From: Ecdyonurus torrentis
Lineage: Eukaryota; Arthropoda; Insecta; Ephemeroptera; Heptageniidae
Assembly (NCBI GenBank): GCA_949318235.1
Contig: OX439127.1
Span: 30,310,196-30,374,195, forward strand
Length of the DNA stretch: 64,000 nt
Direction of reading: 5' to 3'
Under the pieces are notes generated by a model, which was not told where the DNA came from, searched no databases, and worked only from the letters and a program-made list of their open reading frames with translations. Made by a program: the position numbers and the translations under genes. This document shows, in pieces, positions 1-11,381 of this stretch. Within the stretch, counting starts at the first letter, position 1. The number at the start of each line of letters is the position of its first letter.

Positions 1-401
1 CGTGATTTATTATAGTTTGGGATTTTGCAACTGTACCCGAAGGAAATGAAAAACTTGCACAACAATGGGAGTAAATGCCAACATTTCAATGCATTCTTTG
101 CCACCCACAGCACCCGCTCTATATATATCTTGACCTGTGTAATTTATATGGCAATGTTGCCATATTTACGATATTTCCATAAGCCTAATGTATTGCAAGA
201 TTTAGATTTCAATTCGGTACCTAATATGTAATGCATGCATAAGACTATATGTAAATGTGCATACACAATGTTTATTCCTTACAAAAGGCAGACGTTAATT
301 CTATTTTTCATAGTACATAAATAGAAAACTCGGACAACTTGTAAAGACGTTATTACAAGGGACGTGCTTGGTGAAAAATATGAAATACATAATTTATTAT
401 A
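1..401. other. Intergenic, nothing recognised
   Basis: AT-rich sequence with no supported coding content. The short frame at 25-231 has no recognisable protein similarity. Confidence 0.6.
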
Positions 402-1008
402 CAGCTCTTTTCAGAAGAACTAATACATGGTAGGTTTTACTGAACAGAGCAAAGTGTGGAAATATTAAAATGATCGACCTATAATTTTATGTATCCTATC
501 ATCCTATCAACGGACGTATCAATTATTGTGAAACATATCGGTGATGCCTTGCATTTGCATAGACGTGTCTTTTTTACCTCCCCTGAATCAGGTAGCCAAA
601 ACAAGCAGGCAGAATGTAAAGAAAGCAGAACAGAAGAACAAGACGGAGACGGAGAGAGCGAGAGAGAGAGAGATACAGCGACAGGTTACATTGAGGTGAG
701 AGTGAACTTCGTGCCACCATGCAAAAAGCATCACTTGCTCGAGCAGCAAGCAGCAAACCTCAATGCTCTCTCTCTCTCTCCGTCTTGTTCTTCTGCTCTG
801 CTTTCTTTACATCCTGCCTGCTTGTTTTGGCTACCTGACTCAGAGGAGGTAAAAAGCAGACGTCTAACGACATGCAAATGCAAGACATCACCGATATGCT
901 ACACAAAAATTTATAAGTCCAGTACTCATTGGTCGATTATTTTAACAATTCCACACCTTGCTCTGTTCATTAAAACCTACCACGTATTAGTTTTTCTGAA
1001 AAGAGCTG
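402..1008. mobile_element. Long hairpin MITE with TA target duplication
   Basis: A 607-bp palindrome with ends CAGCTCTTTTCAGAA and TTCTGAAAAGAGCTG, flanked by TA on both sides (400-401, 1009-1010). The arms run through GTAGGTTTT, the GCAGGCAGAATGTAAAGAAAG block and a GA/CT-rich centre near 700-770. The TA duplication and CAG start fit a Tc1/mariner-type MITE. The 213-aa frame crossing it is an artefact of the repeat. Confidence 0.8.
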
Positions 1009-2068
1009 TAGGTATTATGACTGCAATAGTTATGCAGGCTGCAATGGATATTCATTTATGTATATGTTACAAGTGTAGATTGGAGTTCATTGGAGTGATG
1101 CAAGAATTGTTTAAGTTACAATTAAAATAAAGTATGCCAATAGCAAAAGTTTCCTAACTAACTTACTTATTTACGTTATCAATCTTGAAAATTATTAATA
1201 TTACTACAGCTTTACAAGCAGTTTACAAGCAATAACTTGGAAATTCAGTAAATAATCTACACTTTTTGTGATAGTACTCAGTTGTTTATTACGTGTGTCA
1301 GAAAACATCTGAAACCACCAAAAAAACATATGATAACAAAGCTAGCCAACTTCATAGTATTGATCATGCATATTTATTGGTTTTTTATTTTGGAAATATC
1401 CACGAATATTCCATAAAAATTACATGAATTAATAAATTTTTTTAATTGGTTAAATTTTTAATAAAATTTAAGCATTTATAAAAACACTATGATAGCGGTT
1501 ATTCCCGGTTATTCCTAAATCCTGAAAGTCTCTAAATCTAAAACAAACGCTCAAATGTTGAAAGCCTGTAATCAACCGCCTACCCTGCGCCTACCGAAAA
1601 ACAACAAACTTTGCAAACCGCGAGAAAGCATAAAGCATACGCATAAAATTACTAATTGTAATATTTTTAGTGACGATTTTTAATCGAAATCTTCAAACTC
1701 CCGGCAACAGACCGCAACAGACAACTAATAAGATATTTCTCTTGCTTTTTTTTTTTTTTTGGTGTTAACATTATTATTATTTTTGTTGTTGACCGTGAAG
1801 AAAATACATATAGCCACATAAAGTGTGATGGACTGATGGATGGACCTGATGATTTTGCAAATGAAGATTTAACATTATAGGTATTATAGTAAAATGTGTT
1901 ATTATAATTATACAACGCACATATGTACGATATATACATGAAATGTTAATAATTTAGGACACATATTATATAAGATATGATCCATATGAATGATACTGTT
2001 TGATGTATATGTATGATGTATGTATGTATGATATGTATGTACATACACGATAAGAAATCAATGTGGTC
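1009..2068. other. Intergenic, AT-rich, no gene seen
   Basis: Contains a T run near 1746-1761 and ATGTATGT-like runs near 2005-2045. Nothing with coding character was found. Confidence 0.5.
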
Positions 2069-2355
2069 TATAGACCGGTTGCACTCATATTTAAGAGCCA
2101 CCATTTTGCTGGTTATGAATACATAGGCCAGCATAGGAAAAATGTCATTTTTATTTTTTTAATAGCAAAAGAAGCTTCAAACCTCAATCAAAGACTTATT
2201 TCTAGCTCCTAATAAGCTCGAAGAATATGAGAAAAATTCGTTCAGTTGAAATAAACTCTTATTAAGTGAAAAATTAGGAGAAATGATGTTTCCCCTATGC
2301 TGGACAATACATTAGGCACCACAAACATGACGACAAAGCGCAAGGATGTGAAAGG
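2069..2355. repeat. Diverged copy of the 305-bp TAGGG repeat family
   Basis: Starts TATAGACCGGTTGCACTCAT and ends near AAAGCGCAAGGATGTG. It shows the same order of blocks as the full copy at 2362-2666, such as GGCCAGCATAGGAAAAATG and CCCTATGCTGGACAATACAT. Confidence 0.6.
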
Positions 2356-2361
2356 GGTCTA

Positions 2362-2666
2362 TAGGGTGGTTCCATTCATGTTAAACTCGACGCCATAAGT
2401 GAGTACTAAATAACATTGGCGGTATAGGAAAATGGCACATTTTGCCAGTTTAAATATACTTCGCGATTTTTTTGAGAGCATTGATGCTGTTAACAGGTTG
2501 AATTAGTACCTCAAGTATGTAAGAAAAATAATAATAACAAAAAAAATAGCTAATTTCCAAAGAAAATAGCCAAAAACTACCTTTGCCCTATACTGAGCAA
2601 TGTTATTCATTACTCAAGATGAGCATCGAAAAGCACTCAAAATGACGTCATGCGCACACACCCTAT
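2362..2666. repeat. 305-bp TAGGG-ended repeat family, full copy
   Basis: Ends TAGGGTGGT and ACACACCCTA form a short inverted repeat next to TA. Internal blocks CGACGCCATAAGTGAGTACT, TTGAATTAGTACCTCAAGTA and TGACGTCATGCGCA recur at 39042-39346 (inverted), 42161-42630 and 42945-43441. No coding content, so it is probably a MITE with TA target. Confidence 0.8.
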
Positions 2667-3164
2667 AAGAATGACGAAAGGACCTTTCATTTCATTGCTA
2701 TACTATAATGTATATCAGAGGAAGAGCTGGATCATAACAAATGTCACAGCAAGGCCAATCCTGTTTATAAAATGGTATACTCGATATATCAGTTTATCAT
2801 TTATATGAATTATAGGATAGAACTTAAGTCCTATCCTAGGACTATGTCCTAGGTCAGGAGTCGGGAGCTAAGATACTGAATTAGTTGAAAACTATATTAG
2901 GATGGGAACTCTTGAGTATGTACATACTATAAGAGGAAAACTAATAGATTATGGGAGGCGGTAGATGGCATATATGCCAATACTAAATTTGTCCCGACAA
3001 AAGAACTTTTTAACACTGCACCTTAATGGAACTTTTTCCCCCTTAATTGTGGTAGTATAGTAGTAGGAGTGCAGCAGCACTCCCACAATAAGGCCCTTGC
3101 TGGTTTATCCTGTTCTTTTTTTATATAGTAGACCCCAGCATAGAAGTCGACGTCAATTGTACCC
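2667..3164. other. Intergenic; end of the CTTGCTGGTTT repeat family
   Basis: Mostly unremarkable AT-rich sequence. At 3093-3121 it carries AAGGCCCTTGCTGGTTTATC, one end of the dispersed foldback family seen at 4085-5115 and elsewhere. GCAGCAGCACTCCCACAA lies just before it. Confidence 0.5.
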
Positions 3165-3715
3165 AATAACCGGTTCTCAAAATGGGGTTCTTAATTAAGA
3201 ACCAGTTCTTGAAACAACTTCAAAAAAAGCGGTCCTATAAAAACCGGTTCGGGTTCTTGAAAAATAAAGATTTATTTTAAATATTTAAAAAGAAATTTAA
3301 TATCAGTTATTGTACTGTATTTTCAATTATAAGATTATAAGTCGATAATAAATGCAGTGTTTCTTTCTGTGCATCCTGCATGCATAAGAAATTAAAATAT
3401 GCGTTTCTAAAGTAAAAAAATTGCCGCAAAATCACCAGCAATTGTTGAATGGGTTGACAAAAAGGTTTCATTTGACTTTATTTTTATTATCAGAGAGATG
3501 GTTAAAAAATTATAATTATATGAGAACCAGTTACCAGAATCAGTTCTGAAAAAAACAGTTCTCAGAACAGTTTCTCAAAAAGCAATTCCCAGAACTAGTT
3601 CCAAAACAGTGGTTATTTGGAACTGGTTCTTTGAACCACTTCTAAAAAAAAAAAAAAAAAAAAAAAAACGTTCTGAGCGGATCCAGGAACGGTTTCCAAA
3701 TCCTGGTATTAACTG
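3165..3715. mobile_element. Candidate hAT-like element with GAACCGGTTC words
   Basis: Many copies of AACCGGTTCT, GAACCAGTTCT and GAACTGGTTC cluster at both ends of a 550-bp stretch with AT-rich middle. This is like the subterminal repeats of the hAT-type elements at 9248-9904 and 18955-19436. Clean terminal repeats and target duplications were not found, so the limits are approximate. Confidence 0.45.
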
Positions 3716-3857
3716 CCTTCTGTTTTTATATATATATATATATTGCTTATAATTGGTTTATTATTTTTTGCAGATACTATTAGATTGGAGTGAGTTACAC
3801 TGGTGGAAGGAGAAATTAAATAATAAATTGCAGACAAATAAAAAAAGTATTTTTAAT

Positions 3858-3902
3858 ATGAACGTTAACAACATTCCAGTCTTCCCAGAGCCCTTTTCTG
3901 AG
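3858..3902 (+). CDS. ACTR8: ACTR8 coding exon 1 (aa 1-15)
   Basis: Encodes MNVNNIPVFPEPFSE and ends in phase 0 at the GT of GAGgtatga. An acceptor-like TTATTTTTTGCAG ends at 3773, so the transcribed exon may begin at 3774 with 84 nt of 5' leader. That leader is open in frame (ILLDWSELHWW...), but human Arp8 does not match it. Confidence 0.85.
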
Positions 3903-6900
3903 GTATGACATTTTGATGTTATTCTTTGTACAATTTGGGATTGAAGTGCAAAACTTTCATTTTGATCTCTACATGTAATTCAATTTTGTTTGCAGCAAAA
4001 TTAAAAATAATGCTATTTAAAGAGATATCAAGGAAATTAAACCATTGCAGTTCGGCATGATAAATTTGAAGAAAATTATATGAGAAATGAGCAATCGGGC
4101 CTAACCATAGTGAAGAGAGTTCCATAGTTTGGTGAAAATTTTGCTAGCACAGAGATATTGATATATATTGATATTGATATATTGATATATAATCAGCACT
4201 AAACTCCAAGAGAAATGGAGTGTGTTTTGCATTTGTCAGTCCTTACAGACTCGGAGAGAAACTATGAATGATGGGTATGCTGGTGTTACACCGTGGCCCT
4301 GGATTATAAGTATGGTGAGGGTGGGGGTGGGGGAATTATATTAGGAGCTGAGGAATTAAACTGGGCCACAATTAAACTGAAAGCATGATTTTCAGCCCTG
4401 TGGTTGGCTAAACTTGGCCCACGAAACTGACCAATCAGAGCTTAAAATCAAGCTTCCATTTTTATTTTATTATTATTATTTTTTTTTTTTTGTGGCCAGC
4501 ACATAAGGGAAGGAATTAGGGAATAAGGAGTGGGAGTGGTCTGAATGTATGTTAACGTTAACAAATATTAAGTTAAGGTTGGTCTGTAGCCATCCTGGAC
4601 TGTAAAATGTCTTGATATGCTAATTCCCGTTATCATAATACTGCATTGTTGGCTGGGTCAGGAATACTGATGTTTGATAATATTTATTGAAAAGCAGTGA
4701 ATGATTTTTTTTTTATTTTTTTTTAAGGTTATAGACCAACCTGCACTACTAACAGTCCTACCACACATTCACCCCCCCCCCCCCCCCCTTCATTATTGCT
4801 ACCATCCCTACTCCTTATTCCTCTATTCTTTCCCTTAGTTAGTCTAGCTAATCTTCTACTATACTTACCCACCCTCACCATACCTGTATAAAACTCACAA
4901 AAGTCAGTGTAACACCAGCATAGCCACCATTCATAGTTTCTGAGTCTGTAAGGACTGACAAAGACAAAATACACTCCATTTCTCTTGGAGTTTAAAGCCA
5001 AAAGCTATCCAATGTGTTATCATAATTATTTATCTCTGTGCTAGCAAGATTTTCACCAAACTATGGGTATCTCTTCACTACAATAAGGCCCTTGCTGGTT
5101 TATCCTGTTCTTGTCTTTTAAATATAAAATAAGAACTACAGCTAACAATATTTGCCTTGTGTTGGTTACAAAACTGTTACTGTAACAAATTGTTATTTTT
5201 TGTGTTATGTATTTTAGCAAATTCAAGCTAAGAATATAGTTGTTATCCATCCTGGATCACAGAACTTGAGAATTGGTCTTGCATCAGCACTCAACCCTCA
5301 TACTATGCTTCATGCTATTGCTAGGAGGTTAAAACCTGGTGGTTCTCTCTACATGGACTCTTTCTTGCCTCCAGAAGTTCTAAGAGTAAGTTAAATGTGC
5401 CAGTTATTAAAAGAAAGAATAGGAAAACCAACAAGTGTCATACTGAAATGACAACCATAACTTCTTTTATTATATATATATATATACCTATATATATATA
5501 TATATAGGGGCCTATATATAGGATATATAGGCCCAAAAAATAGCACTTTCATAAAATTGAGTTTAAAAAAATGCTTATATTTGCAAAAATATAGTAGTAT
5601 AATGTGTCTTATAGTTAAAGCCATAGACCACATAAAACAACATGTGCTTTTTAATGAATAAACACGAAATGGGATCTTCAAAACTGATGACAATTTTTAC
5701 CAGAATGTTAATGTAGCCCCACGAGAGAGCGTGAAAAAACTGTTAAGTATGCAATTTGCGTAAAAATTCATGTTTATGACATCAGAAACATGCAAAAATT
5801 AGTATGAAAATGTTGTGCGGGTTGTATAAATCGAACTTTTTAATCACTGCTGTGGGGATACTGTTGGGTTTTGAGACAAACTAATGTTATTTATGTAAAT
5901 CCCATCAAGTGTTTTGTGATATAAATGCTTATGTTTTTCTCCGGTCTATTCCTTTAAGTAATTTTTATTTATTTTACGTATTTATAACATATAATAACAG
6001 AATACAACCATGTCATACCTCAGTAATGAAAAACTCTTAAAATTTTCTTTTACACGTAAAAGCAGGAGATCCTGAGTAAAAGTGTCACCCTCATTTAAAT
6101 CCAGCCACCTGATTGAACCCACTACCCATTTTTCAGTGCAAGCTGTTTGTTTTCATTTATTTTTATTTTTTGCAAATTTTAGAAAATCGAATTTTTAGTT
6201 ACATTGTAATCAGGGCCGGCTTGACCGTGGTGCGATGGTGCGATCGCACCACGGGCCACGGTCAATCCGGGCCAAAAAGAACAAAGAAAAAAAAAAAAAA
6301 AGAAAAAAAAAAAGAAAAAAAACGCTATAAGCTGAAATCGTTTTTGAAACAAATAAACACCTCTACCATAAACTTTTTCTTTTAGAATATAATATTATGT
6401 GTTAATTTTATTACACTACTGATATTATTTCCAAAATTTAAGGAATAAAAACCATTTATTATTATATTATTAAAATATATTAATTTCTTAAATTGTCAGT
6501 TTGAATTTTATTGTATTTTTTTAAACCTTTCGTATATTTTTTTTATTTACTTTACTTCTTGCGTATAATCATATGTTTGTACATACATTATTATATTTTT
6601 GAAAGCTTTTAAATTTAATATTAATTGGTTTCAAACGAATTAAGCCCCACGCACGCTGAATTCTGTGGCTCACATCAGCATTACACCTTTTTTTAAATAA
6701 TATTTGTGAATTATAAATAAGTAGAGCTGCAATTTAAACCAGTTCGAGCACCCACCCGAACCAAAATTTTTGGGTACCTTTAAAAAAAAAAGTTGAACCC
6801 TGGTTTCGAGAAAAAATAAATATAATTTCTTTGTAGTATTTCAAAGTTTTTTTTTTTTTTTTTTTTTTTAATTAATTTACGACTTTTGACTTAACCAAAC

Positions 6901-9900
6901 ATTATATTTGTATACAATGAAAAGCGGGCTTTTTCCTTCACAGGCTCGAGAGCTTGTTTCTATACATTGGCTCAAATGTTAAGGTTACCAAGTTTTAGCT
7001 CATTTTTCTCAGATGTAAGCTTAATTTTTAAGCTGAACACGGGCTTAAAGTAGATCCGATCCGGTCTAAAAAGAAAATCAAACTTTTTATAGCTCTAATT
7101 ATAAACTTACATAGCGTTCTTGGGTTCTTGCTGTTTTTTTTTTTTTTTTTTTTCTTCTTTTTTTCTTTCCTATTTCATTTGCATTTTTTATAATACTCTC
7201 TAACAGTTAATTATTCCTTCAATGAAGAATTTTTTTTTATTCTATTATACATCCATTTTTATCTAATAAATTTTTTAGGCTTGCTAAAGAATAATTTTTA
7301 ATTTCTCCTAAGCAGCTCTGGCAGCCAAAGCTCATGTAACTAACAGTATATCAAATGCTATGGTTTAATTGTATACTTTTCCATATAAATAGTTTTACAC
7401 GTAGTTGTAAAGAGAGAAAAAAATAAAAAGTTAGCTCAGAATTAGCGTTAAAAAACACGTGCCACGCCCCCCTTTTAAAAAAAATTTCACCTGCGGCGCA
7501 AACTGGGGGGATGCCGCCCCCCAGACCCCCCATTGGGTGCGGGCCAACTTGGACATTAGCTCCACGGGCCAAATGCTCTCAAGCCGGCCCTGATTGTAAT
7601 ATTACTTGACTATTTTGAATTATCAAATTTATCAAAAAATCGAGTTTGCTAACATTGGAATCCCTATATATCAATGGCCAGGAACCAAGGCAGGGCTTCA
7701 TAAAACTTAAAACTTCGTAAATTCAAATTTCATAAAATCAAGTTTATACTGTATAACCTTAGAACTGTGGGGATGATGAATTCTGTATTTTGTAATTGTT
7801 TTGGGAATCTTCTTGTCAATAGCTTAGTTTACAAGGCTGTGGCAGAACAAACTGGCAATTCTGAATGTATATTCAGTAACTGGAATAGCCCAAGAACTAA
7901 TAACCACACTATCTTATTCCTCAAACTCATTATGATTATTATTTATGATGATATTCTTTATTGTCTTGTGTGCTATCAGAATCCAGTTGCTGCTGGAGAA
8001 TTGGAAGAAGCACGACTTCAAGTGAGTCACACTCTGCAGTCTTGCTTGCAGTCTGATGGTCGTAGGCGTTATGCTACTCCACCACAGCAGATAGCAGCAT
8101 TTAACAGACGCTCCAAACCTCTAACTGTGGGAGGAAACAGTGGAGATTGGACAAGAATCCATGAAGATGTTGTTATTGGAGATGAGGTGAAGCAATGATT
8201 GTTATTCAAAATATGTTTCTTACCCATTTTACATTTTTTGCCAACTTAACTAATTCTAACAATAAGTATAGGCCCATCTGTTTTCTTTCTAAATGTGTTT
8301 AGTGTGAATACCTTTTTGCTTGTGATAAATTCTCCAATAAATCAGAAAATTATTTGACACCATGATTTGATGTGTTTCTATTGTATAATATAGGTCCTTC
8401 ATATCAATCCCCAAGAAGAATTTAACATCCATTATCCTATGAAACGTGGAGATCTGCATGTTCATTCTGGTCCTGGTGGCTCATTGAGTGCAGTGCTGGC
8501 TAACTTGGAAGCCATTTGGCGCTATGCAATTCAAATTAAAGTGGGAATTAGACTAGAAGATATAAGTGTAAGTAAAAATGTGATGATTGAGCTTTAAAAT
8601 TCCTCTGTTGTAATGTTGTAGTACAATAAATTAAATGAAAAGGATAGTTCTTGCTAGCACAGGTAATAAACATAGTGGATATAACTTTTGTATGTTCTGT
8701 ACCTTGAAACAATCACACAAACTCGCATACTCTTTCGCTTGAAGTTTTGTGCCTAAAGCAATCCAAAAGACATCTCATCACTGTGGTAAGGCCCTTGCTG
8801 GTTTCCTCTATCGTTCCTTTTAATTATTTAACATCACCACGATAGTTGCTTTTCCTTAATTATATATCTGCCATAGTAATATTTTTATATATTTTACAAT
8901 TGGTTGTATATATTAATGCTGTGTTCTGTGTTATGCATTTATTGTAATTAATAATCTCCTGACAGGATCTATAATACTGAAAGTGTGCGTGGTCTCTATA
9001 ATATATTAAATTAAGAACTTAAAATTCATGAGATGGGACCAACATACATGCACATATTATGTCCCTTAACCTTACTGAACCCTCACAAACTGAGGTTACA
9101 AAAACTGTAAAGTAGGCAACTTTTGGAATTCGTGGTGACAAAGCATACAAATAGCAAAGCATTACAAAGCAAATTTCCTACTTTACAAGTTTTCTCCCCA
9201 GTTTGTGAAGGAACAGAAGGATCAAGGAACATAATATGTGTATGTATTAGTGCTGTCGAAATCCGGATAAATTTAAAATCCCGATTTCGGATAGAAAGTT
9301 ATCCGGATTTGGCGGACAAAAAATTATCCGGATTCCCTGATCCGCTTTAAATCCGGATCACGATCCGGATTGTATCCGGATCATGATCCGGATCACGATC
9401 CGGATCAAATTATCCAGATCCGTGTATCCGGATCGAGATCCGGATAGAAATTCAGATAACGGATAATTTTTTATCCGGATTTTTTTACAGAATCAATCAG
9501 AAGATTAGTTTTGTTATAGCCTGTAAAATACCCTAACGTATAACAGGTAATTTTTATTTGAATTTTAGTTCTTTAAATTAGCACTTATATTCATAATTTG
9601 TATTTAAATCCAAGCTATTTCTAACATATCCAACGCGAGATTCACAATTACACTTAATATTTATCGTAATTATATGAAATCGTGATCTGGGTCATTAATG
9701 TGGAAAAAATAAACCGGATCACGATCTCGATCAAATTATCCGGATCAATATTATCCGAATATGATCCGGATAAAAATTATCCGGATCACGATCCGGATCA
9801 AATTATCCGGATCGCATGATCCGGATCGTGATCCGGCTAGAAATTAGGATAACGGATAATTTTTTATCCGGATTTCAAAATCCGGATTTTTTTCGACAGC

Positions 9901-10843
9901 ACTAGTATGTATAATAGTCCCATATCTCGTGATTATCATTGAGGGGATTTTTTTTTTCTTGAGGTCAAGATCTCTTTAAGTAATCTTCTGATCAATAAAT
10001 TTATTGTAATTTCTGTATCATAATTTAGTTATTGCATATCTTTCTAGAATTATAGAGCAGTTCTCGTCATACCAGATATCTACAATAGACAGTACCTGAA
10101 GGAACTTGTCACACTGCTGATGTGCAAGATTGGTTTTGGAAGTTGCTTTGTGTTACAAGTTAGTATGATAATTTTAATTATAGTTTCTCACTTCTTGGTG
10201 AGAAATTTAAGTGTAATAAATTAATCATGATTTTATACCTGATGTCTATTTCAGGATCATGTTGCTGCTACATTTGGGGCTGGCATTGGCTATGCTTGTG
10301 TAGTTGACGTTGGAGACCAGAAGATTTCAGTGTCTTGTGTGGAAGATGGGGTGTCACATGCATGTACAAGGGTAAGCAAATTTATATTTGTTTTCACCTA
10401 TATCAGAATCAAGAAAGGTGGACAAAAGGTGAAAATTAAACAATTGATAATAATTAATGCAAAGGGGGGGGGGGGATGCATTCTGATATCTGGGTAAGAA
10501 TTAAAATTGTATTGTGAAACAGTTGAGAGGACCATGCATGTAATCAGTTTTTTTTTTTTTTTTTTGTACAGTACCTAAATGTATTATTATTATTATACAG
10601 TAGCCTATATATTATATATATATGTATATATATTTTACTTAATAAAACTGTAATTTTTATAACTTTTTTGGCATTTATCAGTATTTGAAATTTTTTATTG
10701 CTGTATATCTGCTGGATTGGGTACAGCAATAAATCATATATAAATATAAGCCTATAGCATTTCTATTGCTCTGTTTTGTTTATTAGTATACAATATCGTT
10801 GACTTTTTAGAACAAAAAATAATAATAAATAAAAAATAAAAGT

Positions 10844-10896
<53 letters not shown>

Positions 10897-11341
10897 GAAG
10901 AAGGAGGAGGAGGAGGATTTTTAGCTATTTTAAATTGGCTTTTTTTTTTTTTCTCTCGACATTTGATTTAATAGTTTTGATTACATTTTATTTTTAGAAA
11001 AACATTGGCACAATTTATATCATATTATTTATTTATTGGCACAATGATAATACACTTCAAACTGTTTCAGGTGAGGATGGAGTATGGAGGTGGTGATGTG
11101 ACCCAAACATTCCTTTGGCTACTGAAAAAGTGTGCATTCCCATATGCAACGTGCAATCCAAATAACCGTCTTGATGCTCTTCTATTACAACAGTTGAAAG
11201 AAACTCTTTGTCATGTAGATCTGGTAATTGAATTCACATTTATCAATAACCACTTTTTTATTATGGATTTATTTATTTGTCAGCATTATTGTGCAAAGCT
11301 AATGATAGATAGTTTTGTTTAATATATATACCTATATTTTA

Positions 11342-11381
<40 letters not shown>

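Noticed and set aside
489..1130. 213-aa open frame
   Set aside because: It runs through the 402-1008 hairpin; the sequence is a palindrome with GA/CT repeats and shows no protein family features.
9248..9904. CRISPR-like or satellite array of ATCCGGAT
   Set aside because: The words have irregular spacing and lie inside clear terminal repeats with an 8-bp target duplication, so it is a transposon, not an array.
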